Positions 57,062 through 64,000 of a stretch of 64,000 nucleotides of DNA are shown piece after piece (position 1 is the stretch's first letter; each line of letters begins with the position of its first letter). The DNA lies in assembly GCA_025558075.1 (NCBI GenBank), contig JAHLKF010000006.1:372001-436000 (forward strand), in the 5' to 3' direction. This DNA comes from Gaertneriomyces semiglobifer (Eukaryota > Chytridiomycota > Chytridiomycetes > Spizellomycetales > Spizellomycetaceae). Both the position numbers and the translations under genes were made by a program. The notes beneath the pieces are model-generated. The model had not been told where the DNA came from. It saw only the letters and a list, made by a program, of their open reading frames with translations, and searched no databases.

Positions 57062-58024
57062 ACCAGCATAGACATTCACCACACTAACAACAACCAAAAC
57101 TACAACAAGGACAAAAGCATACACACAACATAACAGCCAAAAACTTCTTCTCCACGGTTCTAATTCGGAGACTAAAAGATCTGGGTGTTATCTATCCGCG
57201 AGCTTTCGAATCTCGGTTCTAAATCTAAAATCTACACACACACCCCCTTCGCAATCCCCCTCAACACACATTATACCCCACCCTTCCGATAGTCTTTTTT
57301 TTTGGGGGCTCACCCTCTTCGGCGCTTTTGAAGACGAAGGCAGCTACATTGTCCGGGCTTTTTCGGGTTGCACCCCCACTTCCACCCTCCTTCCGATTTC
57401 TGGCTGGGTTTACGGGACTGAACAAGCCCACCAACAATCACGCGCAGAGGAATCGCATATATCTTATATCACCATATATACACCATATATACACACGGCC
57501 AAACCCTCCGTTTGCAAAGGGACTTTTATTCTCCGCCGTGGTATTAACCGCACAAAAAGGAACCGGTATCTTGTAATATTGAGGTGTTCGTGAGCGTTCG
57601 TTGGGAGAGAATACACTCGCGTTACCTGCACGGCCTACCTCAACTCTTTCCCTCTCTCACCGATTGGAACGTGCTTCTCCCCGAGTTTGTCAGGTTTGCG
57701 GAATCTGTCAATCCTTGGGATCTGGACGAGAAATCGGCAGAGGGAAAAGCTTTCTGTTTCTTTCGCAACTTCTTCACGATTCTGCAAGAACACGCCTTAC
57801 GAACGTTTTACTCTTCAAACGAGTAGACTGGGCTTTCCTGTAACCACCATATCAACGGGTTAGGAAGAACCCAACGTGAAAGAAACCACTCGTCATCGAC
57901 TTGTTCTTACGCTTTAGGGTAAATCGGCAAACTACCCGACCCAAGAGCTAACAACCGGACACTACATTCCGGAGATCCTTATAACCGTTCCCCTTCCCCT
58001 ATCTTTCTCGCTCGCCGTTCAAAA
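57062..58024 (+). other. Possible long 5' leader of the gene at 58025
   Basis: From the TATA box to the ATG at 58025 the sequence is low-complexity: A/C-rich runs (AACAACAACCAAAACTAC), a repeated GGTTCTAA phrase (57158, 57213) and TATATACACC repeats near 57475-57495. Several short ATG-started ORFs occur, so either an intron removes part of this leader or upstream ORFs limit translation. Two overlapping ORFs at 57584-57843 lack family motifs. Confidence 0.4.
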
Positions 58025-59284
58025 ATGGCCCGCGAAAAAGAAACATCATCCGCTCTGTCTCTCACTGACGAAGAAGACAACACGATCGTCCCACCCCCAC
58101 CAACGCGACGTCGCGGGTCAGTTCTCGACGATACCATCATGCGTGACATGTTAGCACATCGCGTTGCCCCAGCTGAAGGCGTGGAGAACGATGAAGAACG
58201 CGAGAGGATGGAGAGGATGTATGTGATGCTCCGATGGTCGAAAAAGTATCGACAGGCGTTGGTGAGGGATGCGAATGCCAATTGGGATTTAGTGGATGAC
58301 CCGCACTCTTGTCCCAATCATGATAATGATACGGATATGAGAACGAATGAGCGGAGAGGTGATGGTGGGAATGAAGAGTCGGATTTTGATATGGGGTTGG
58401 ATTTAGAAGATGGGGTTGTGGGTTCGTCTGTGGCGGATCAGGGTGATCATAATGAGGGTGTGTTTCCAGGTCACCCAAGCGATTTCAACGGCGGGAGCAC
58501 AGCGACTACGACGGCGCGGGATAGGCTGTATGTTCCGTCCGCGCACCGTCCGATTTCCCGATCTGACATGGCGGCCCGTCGATCGTCCATGTGCACACCC
58601 GGGTTCGGCGCCGGTCGGATTTTTAGTGCCGAAGAGTTGGACGACGCATTGGGGAAACCCGAGCTACATGCAGATATCGTTATACACCCATCCTCCCCGT
58701 CCACGACCATTTCCACGCTTCATTCGCTTTCCAATGAAGGATCGAATTCCCCGCTGTCGATGAGCCTCCGACCTGTGTCGCCATCCATCCGTTCGAGTAT
58801 GAAAACTTCATCGTCGTCAAGGTCGTCGTCCGCGAGTCTGAGCGGGTATCGTAGTAATAAGGGTCATCATCGCGACGGGAGAAAGAAAGTCGTCACGTTT
58901 AATGACGATGTGATACATATTCCACACGAACACCGGGGCCCTGGTGGTGGGAGTGACCCAGACTCAGACACCCATCACCGCCACCACCGAAATCCAAACG
59001 ATGACCCGCTCACTGCCGACAAACGCAAAGACAACCAATCCACCACCACCGGTGACGCTGACGACGATACCGACACGGACACCGTCGACGAAGACACCAA
59101 TACCAACTCTCTATATACCACCACACAGAAAGATCAGCGTGACAGCAACAACAGCAGCAGCAGGGAATCGGATAAACCCAAGACGCGGTTACGCAAGCTT
59201 AGCAGAACTTTCAAAAAGGCCTTTGGGAGGACGACGAAGCCGGACGTGGTGGCGATCCGACCGTCGCGCTTAAGCGTGGGATAA
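58025..59284 (+). CDS. Unrecognised Ser/Asp-rich protein with basic C-terminal helix
   Basis: I do not recognise this 419-residue, single-exon protein. The N-terminal 90 residues include an ordered-looking segment (EERERMERMYVMLRWSKKY), then the chain becomes Asp/Gly-rich, then Ser-rich (SSMKTSSSSRSSSASLSGY), then His/Asp/Thr-rich. The end is strongly basic and may form an amphipathic helix (TRLRKLSRTFKKAFGRT). The long open frame, ATG context CAAAAATGGC and upstream TATA box favour a real gene. It is mostly disordered and may be a regulated scaffold; that is only a guess from composition. Confidence 0.68.
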   Translation: MAREKETSSALSLTDEEDNTIVPPPPTRRRGSVLDDTIMRDMLAHRVAPAEGVENDEERERMERMYVMLRWSKKYRQALVRDANANWDLVDDPHSCPNHDNDTDMRTNERRGDGGNEESDFDMGLDLEDGVVGSSVADQGDHNEGVFPGHPSDFNGGSTATTTARDRLYVPSAHRPISRSDMAARRSSMCTPGFGAGRIFSAEELDDALGKPELHADIVIHPSSPSTTISTLHSLSNEGSNSPLSMSLRPVSPSIRSSMKTSSSSRSSSASLSGYRSNKGHHRDGRKKVVTFNDDVIHIPHEHRGPGGGSDPDSDTHHRHHRNPNDDPLTADKRKDNQSTTTGDADDDTDTDTVDEDTNTNSLYTTTQKDQRDSNNSSSRESDKPKTRLRKLSRTFKKAFGRTTKPDVVAIRPSRLSVG

Positions 59285-60045
59285 ATGTGTACCATCAACC
59301 AAAAAAAATGGGGAGAGGGGATGCTTTTTGGTTTGTGGGTGGGCTCTTTCTGATAGGGTGTGTGTGTACACGACCCTTCCTTAAAAAAGCTGAAACTTGG
59401 GGCAAACCGCTGAAACTGACGGATGACTTGTGGGAAAGTGGAAAGTGAGGAACACCACCAACCAAGCAAGCTCTCTTCTGGACATCACATCCTTCCCATC
59501 ACCATCCGCGTTCCTTCACGACACAATAAACGCACACACAACTCGTCACTCGTCACGGAATGATGAGTTTCAACCCACTTGCGATCCCCACGCTGCACTC
59601 TTCACTTTTTCTGGTTCTGGTGAAACTCTGCTTCGCGTTTGTTTTCTTCTTTTGGCTTCTGGAATTGGATAATGCGAGACCCCTCCCTCGTTGAGGAAGC
59701 ACCTTTTTATGTTTTTTGGTCTTACTTTTGTCGTTTAATGTTGAGGGGGAAATTATCTCCCAACCAAATAGAAAAAGAAACATCCGTTTTACAACCAAAA
59801 CTAAAAGCCCGTCTGTTTTACTTTTTTTTTGGTGTGGGAAAATGATTCGAGTGTTGCGTTTTATCGTACCATTATCCACAACTAAGAAACAGTAATGTTG
59901 ATGTTGGTCGTCCATCCATGGGTGTATCAAATATGAGAAAAACTGGTAAACATAATGATTGAACTTTGCGTTTGATTTTCGCACTATGTATATTGACCGA
60001 AACAACGTAAAGTGGCAAAACAAAAAACGGACACTCGTCTTTCTT

Positions 60046-60085
<40 letters not shown>

Positions 60086-60102
60086 CAAAAGGGTACGCCT
60101 TT
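59285..60102. other. Intergenic region with converging 3' ends
   Basis: The sequence is T/A-rich with several homopolymer runs, fitting 3' untranslated regions of the gene at 58025 and of ferritin. A long ORF on the minus strand (59553-60161) runs through the GT repeat and is not credible as a gene. Confidence 0.45.
60049..60083. repeat. (GT)n microsatellite, 35 bp
   Basis: An uninterrupted GT run lies 20 bp beyond the ferritin stop codon, so ferritin mRNA would carry it as a CA repeat early in its 3' UTR. Confidence 0.95.
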
Positions 60103-60789
60103 TCAACGCTGTTTCTGCGCAATCTGAGCATCATAAGTAACATACAATCCAGTAGTAGCAATCACTTGTTTCGCCTGTCAAATATAAAAAACTTAACACC
60201 CATAAATACGTAACACCCATACTTGCATTGCAAAATAACTTACATTCTCAAGAATATCCTTCACAGCACTCTCCTCTTCCACCTGTTCATTCACATACCA
60301 CATCAAAAACCCCTCACTCGTAAAATCTCCTTCCTCACGTGCATGTTTGACAAGTTCCAAAATTGAATTCGAATTCTCGATTTCCAATTGTAATGCTTTC
60401 TCCCATACGCCGACGGGGGAGGTCCATCCGGCTTCAATTTCTCCCTTGTGCGATACCATTCCGCCTTTAGCCCTCCGCTTTACGACGTGATCAAAGATCT
60501 TGAGTGCGTGGCCCCGCTCTTCGTCGGATTGGGCGCGACACCAACGCGCGGATCCGGGGAGTTCGTGGTCGAGAAAGTAGAGGGACATGGAGAGGTAGGT
60601 TGATGACGAGAGGAGTTCACGGTTGGCCTTTTAATAGTTGGAAATGATGTCCGGGAGAAAAAAGGGTGGAATGAAAGGGGTTCATGTTGAGGAAACAGAA
60701 TGGTTTGCGTTTTTGGATATGAAAAGTAACTTTGATCGTACCTGTTGCACCAACCCGTTCAACATCCTAGAAGAAATTCGCATCGCCAT
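60103..60789 (-). CDS. Ferritin
   Basis: Ferritin forms a 24-subunit shell that oxidises and stores iron. Exons 60789-60742, 60627-60244 and 60174-60103 give 167 residues, a full-length four-helix subunit. The ferroxidase residues are visible: Glu in ANRELLSSS, Glu and His in QSDEERGHAL, Glu in ALQLEIENS, and Gln in NEQVEEE, so it is a catalytic (H-type) subunit. The first exon codes MAMRISSRMLNGLVQQ, with no signal or organelle-targeting peptide evident beyond a slightly basic start. The last exon adds KQVIATTGLYVTYDAQ. A CT-rich tract precedes the ATG on the opposite strand, so the mRNA leader is GA-rich. I looked for a CAGTG-loop iron-responsive element and did not find a convincing one. 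Confidence 0.93.
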
Positions 60790-60799
60790 TTCGTCGCTT

Positions 60800-60824
60800 C
60801 TCTCTCCCTCTCTCTCTCTCTCTC
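60800..60824. repeat. CT/GA low-complexity tract in the ferritin leader
   Basis: TCTCTCCCTCTCTCTCTCTCTCTC lies 10-35 bp upstream of the ferritin ATG, giving a GA-rich 5' leader in the mRNA. A similar GA-rich leader occurs before UTP4. Confidence 0.85.
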
Positions 60825-62316
60825 TTCGTATTTGGTTATGTATATGTTTCACCCACTTCCAGGAATCGTATCAAAAAAACGACAAGAGATATACTCGCTT
60901 GCATGATGATGAAGATGGTGATGATGCTGCACTAGCAAGAACCCTTTGCGCATTTTGACGCGTTATGACAACACACACGAACGCGTGGGTGCAAAATGGA
61001 AATGCTTGAGCTTGAAAGAGAGCCCGACACTACGATTTTATCACACAGGACAGCGTCGAGGATGAGCTAGGTCAGTGTTCAACCGTAGATGCACGTCCCC
61101 ATCAGATTCGGTACTTGTGGCCAGGCATGCCAACATATGGGAGAAAACACTTGCAAGAAGAGTTCTGCCGAATGGTTGAAACTGGTATCCACAGGATAAC
61201 AGTAGGGTTTACCTTCAGTGCAGGAATGCATGTGTATTTGCTTGTTCTGCAATACCAAACCATGCCAAATAGACGTAACCATTCTTCCTACTGTACTCCC
61301 TCTAAATATTGTGTATAGCAGAAGGAAGTGGTGAGATTGCGAACGGCACAATGGGATCCTCCGGAAAAGGGCTAGAAGACAAATGGACATCGACATCATC
61401 GATATTGTAGCGGCGGCGTTGCTGCTTCGCTAACTCATCCAGGGTCCGGCGCTGCAGGGTGTACCATGTGAGTCTTTTACATGCCAAAAGTGTTGTTGCT
61501 GATTGATTTCTGAGAGGTCACCTTAATTAATTTCCAAATCGCTGCATGACAAGAGATGGATCATTCGGCAACTTTCGTCTTCACAGATTGTCATCTCGTA
61601 CATCTCAATCGTGCTGCCTACAATTACGAAAGAGTTCTTTAGTATTGAATCACGATTGGAGGGCACGTCGTGGAGACTTTGCCTCCACAAAAATCTCTTC
61701 GAGATCGAAGTCGCGAGATAAAACGATACCGTCGGGTTTTCGGCCTCTGGCCTTTAGGCGACAAGGGCTCGATTACGCGTTGGAGCTTGAGCTTTCGGAG
61801 TTGACTCTGCGTTGCGTTTCGTTTAACTGTGGCGGAAAATGCCGGGGAACAATGTGGCTGTTTTCAAAGGGTTGATTGACGCACCATCGAATTACGAGCG
61901 AATCGCCAGTAAATATCTCGTCAAAGAGGGTATGTAAAGTGCTGTGAACCTTGGTCTCCTCGTCTACAGTTACATCCGCGATCCGGTCAGATTTTTCCAA
62001 GGCTTCATAACTGTAAGAAAGTAGTTAGGAATCGTGGCACGCGATGGCAACCCTCATGCATGGAATACGTACAATCACCGCACTATCAATACGACCCGGA
62101 ATTGATCCTTCGATTCCGCCAGATTCGCATGTTTCCATACGGCTTTTTCGAACGCTCGCCGCGGCCGACATCTCATGACAGCCTTGAAACAGCACGGTTA
62201 GCAATGTTATCTGGATCGAAGTGCTGATGACATTTGCCGACTTTGGGAAAACGCCGCTGCCTCTTAGCCACACTTTCGTAACGCGCAACTGACTTGGGCA
62301 AAACTTGGTGAATAAC
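60825..62316. other. Region with possible unrecognised minus-strand exons
   Basis: No gene is recognised. Three minus-strand stretches look like possible exons. One is 61773-62012, entered after a TTCTTACAG acceptor and reading KSDRIADVTVDEETKVHST and later VPRHFPPQLNETQ. Another is near 61500-61590, entered after TAATTGTAG and reading IEMYEMTICEDESCRMIH. The third is 61319-61470, reading RRTLDELAKQQRRRYN. I could not join them in frame with confidence or match them to a family. They could be one broken or fast-evolving gene. Confidence 0.3.
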
Positions 62317-62407
62317 GGTGTGCAGGTGAGAGCCTCGAACGATTCTTCCTCGTTATCGGCGTCCTTGTACGAAAATCGTCCAACGCTCCTGATCTTACCT
62401 GCACACC
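62317..62407. repeat. Palindromic repeat element, copy A (91 bp, imperfect)
   Basis: The arms read GGTGTGCAGGTGAGAG at the left and CTTACCTGCACACC at the right, so the ends are inverted copies. The inner arms (CCTCGAACGATTCTTCC; AAAATCGTCCAACGCTCC) pair imperfectly. The central CGTTATCGGCGTCCTTGTACGA matches the centres of copies B and C. Confidence 0.8.
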
Positions 62408-62489
62408 AACTCCTCGCTAGTTTCGTGGATCCATTCGACCTTTTTAACATAACTCAGCGCCCGCCTGCAATGCCTTCGCTTCGCCGATT

Positions 62490-62567
62490 GTGCAGGTAGG
62501 AGGCTCAAACGATCTTTTTCGTTATCCAGCTCCGTTGTAAAGAAGATCGTTTGAGCCTCCTACGCGC
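62490..62567. repeat. Palindromic repeat element, copy B (78 bp)
   Basis: GTAGGAGGCTCAAACGATCTT near the left end has an exact inverted copy near the right end. The left outer end is GTGCAG and the right outer end has drifted to CGCGC. The centre is CGTTATCCAGCTCCGTTGTAAA. Single-stranded DNA or RNA would form a hairpin of more than 20 bp. Confidence 0.88.
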
Positions 62568-62809
62568 CTTCTCGTTCGCAAGGTTTGTGGAACCAAGTCC
62601 ACCCTCTTCCATATCGCCACGCCCCCAGCAACCGCCCCGCAGTAATACCACCTGTTGATCTGGCAGTAACGCAGTAGGAAAGCAACGTCGACTAAAACAC
62701 CTTGATTCGCGGGGTGGCCCACCGCAATAGCTTCGCCTTGAATTCTTAGACGCCACGAGAATCTACACCTCCGCCTTGAATTCTTTCAGCGCCGCAGGCC
62801 TCGCTCTGT

Positions 62810-63720
62810 TTATTTCCATCTTTCCCTCAATCCGATCTTTCTCTTATCCGCACCGTGGAAAAAATCCGCTTTTGAACGGCCTTATGAGTTCACTGCGGCG
62901 CTGTCCGCATTCGTAACCTCTTCCAAATGCTAAAAATTTGATCTCAAAATCTGTGTCTGTAGCACCTCCAAGGTTTTTCTGTAGCGAGCCACTCTCCGCA
63001 TCAGTGAAAAAGCACCTACTACTTGTTTTGTCTGCTGCACGGTGAGTAAGACCCGTATTCTCACAAAAGTAAGGTCATTGGGAAATCCGGGTGTCAATGA
63101 CACCCACATCCACGTGGGACTGTGCGACCGTGACTCTCATCTCATTCACCAAAGACTTGTAGCAGTGATGCTTTTTACCTCTACGGCCATCAACCGATCT
63201 TTTTTTCGTCCGTAACGTGAAAGTCGGGGCGTTTTGACGGGCACCAATGGAGCCGTGTTGTCGTACGTCCAGGCCAACCCCCGCGCGTAAACCAGGTGAA
63301 AATATGGCCATAACAAACTTATCGCACCAGGTTCGTTCGGAAACGGTCCTCTCTGGGAGGCGAACATCCAAGACACTGTGCAAAATGCTCCAGAAGCACA
63401 GGCCAGGGAGCACTCCTCCGTGCAGTTTTCGTTTTCGACGTTTACGCGGTTACCCGCGATTAGTATGCTTGGCCTGTCGAATGCGTACGGGCTTCCATTG
63501 GAAGCTTTGCTTTTCGAAGTCGGCGTTCTTCGGAAGCATTAACGGTCCAAAGCTTTCTCTTATACCGAACTTGTACTCCTCATTCCTCATCCGTGAAAAT
63601 ACAGTAATACTTGTTTTTGGGTTTGTTGACCGTGAGTAGGACAGTATTATCGCCGGTATCTGAAGGTTTCACCTCTACCTTCCCTCAATCCGATCTTTCG
63701 CACTTATCCGCGTTTTGAGG
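62810..63720. repeat. Diverged duplicated blocks, about 590-860 bp apart
   Basis: TTCCCTCAATCCGATCTTTC is identical at 62822-62841 and 63680-63699, each followed by a CTTATCCGC-like end. A second pair, CATCAGTGAAAAAGCACCTACT.. at 63000 and CATCCGTGAAAATACAGTAATA.. at 63597, continues through ACTTGTTTT and GTGAGTAAGAC/GTGAGTAGGAC. The blocks are in a different order in each copy. No gene is recognised. Confidence 0.65.
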
Positions 63721-63919
63721 GTATCGATGGGTCGTATATTCTCGTGGGTCCACGCCGGTATGGTATGGGCGTCACAACCTGCTAGGCTTCGGCGTCGGTT
63801 CACGAACCGTGTTTCCCCCCCTCTCTGCGAGATTTCATCTACGCCCCTTGTACACCACAATGAGCGTACTCGCGTGTCGCATTCGTATGGCTTCAGCCAC
63901 GCTTTTTGTTTGTTCCATG

Positions 63920-64000
63920 GTGCAGGTAAGAGGCTCAAACGATTTTTCTACGGTATAAGTTTCCTTGTAAGAAAGATCGTTTGAGCCTCTTTACCTGCAC
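63920..64000. repeat. Palindromic repeat element, copy C (81 bp, at window end)
   Basis: The left arm GTGCAGGTAAGAGGCTCAAACGAT is matched at the right by its inverted copy with one extra A, ending in TTACCTGCAC at the last base of the window. The centre CGGTATAAGTTTCCTTGTAAGA aligns with copies A and B. The element could extend past the window. Confidence 0.88.

Noticed and set aside
60049..60083. Regular repeat that might suggest a CRISPR array
   Set aside because: It is a simple dinucleotide run with no spacers, in a eukaryotic genome.
59553..60161. 202-codon minus-strand ORF
   Set aside because: It runs through the GT microsatellite and the last ferritin exon in another frame.

Overview
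This window is nuclear DNA of a fungus that most likely swims by a flagellum, that is, a chytrid-type early-diverging fungus. The reasons are as follows. The genes are dense and carry many short introns, mostly about 57-80 nt with CTRAC-like branch sites. The protein families are fungal (a Zn2Cys6 transcription factor, an Ssk2-type MAPKKK, a Nur1-type nuclear rim protein, a fungal NADPH oxidase, an Acl4-like chaperone). Alongside these sit families that most Dikarya lack: a classical ferritin, a lysyl oxidase and a CFAP144/FAM183-like axonemal protein. The species itself is inferred, not proven. No virus, plasmid, CRISPR array or rRNA was seen, and no convincing tRNA.

Layout. 0-5.3 kb: a Nur1-like gene and an Acl4-like gene diverge from a 190-bp promoter, followed tail-to-tail by neuroguidin/Lcp5, whose gene model has an acidic N-terminal extension. 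6-9.1 kb: a GH15-like glucoamylase/trehalase-type enzyme in 15 exons. 9.4-12.2 kb: Tudor-SN (SND1). 12.4-13.9 kb: a PKA-like AGC kinase. 15.5-17 kb: a secreted PLB1-type GDSL phospholipase. 17.1-19.5 kb: a Zn2Cys6 regulator. 21-22 kb: a second secreted GDSL esterase. 23-24.5 kb: flavocytochrome b2, tail-to-tail with a NADPH oxidase (24.7-26.6 kb). 27.8-28.9 kb: the mitochondrial phosphate carrier. 30.3-36.3 kb: a 2,024-residue intronless MAPKKK with an N-terminal BRCT-like domain. 37.1-40 kb: UTP4. 40.3-41 kb: RPL26. 41.5-44 kb: a RasGEF-like protein. 45-46 kb: lysyl oxidase. 46.3-46.8 kb: CFAP144-like. 47.7-48.2 kb: COX6A. 48.7-52.6 kb: an Mdm1/SNX13-type PXA-RGS-PX tether. 52.9-53.6 kb: RPS13. 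54.1-55.3 and 58-59.3 kb: two unrecognised proteins. 60.1-60.8 kb: ferritin. 61-64 kb: no recognised gene, but three copies of an 80-90 bp palindromic element and other diverged repeats.

The genes fall into a few functional themes: ribosome production (Acl4-like, Lcp5, UTP4, RPL26, RPS13), mitochondrial energy metabolism (phosphate carrier, COX6A, cytochrome b2), secreted enzymes (two GDSL hydrolases, lysyl oxidase) and signalling (AGC kinase, MAPKKK, RasGEF, NOX). Promoter signals partly follow these themes. TATAAAAGG boxes precede the secreted-enzyme genes. CACGTG-type sites, a GCTTATGCAA element and TTAGGGTT telobox-like sites precede ribosomal and mitochondrial genes. Exon coordinates in the evidence fields were derived by eye from splice sites and checked for reading-frame continuity; none has been tested against transcripts.
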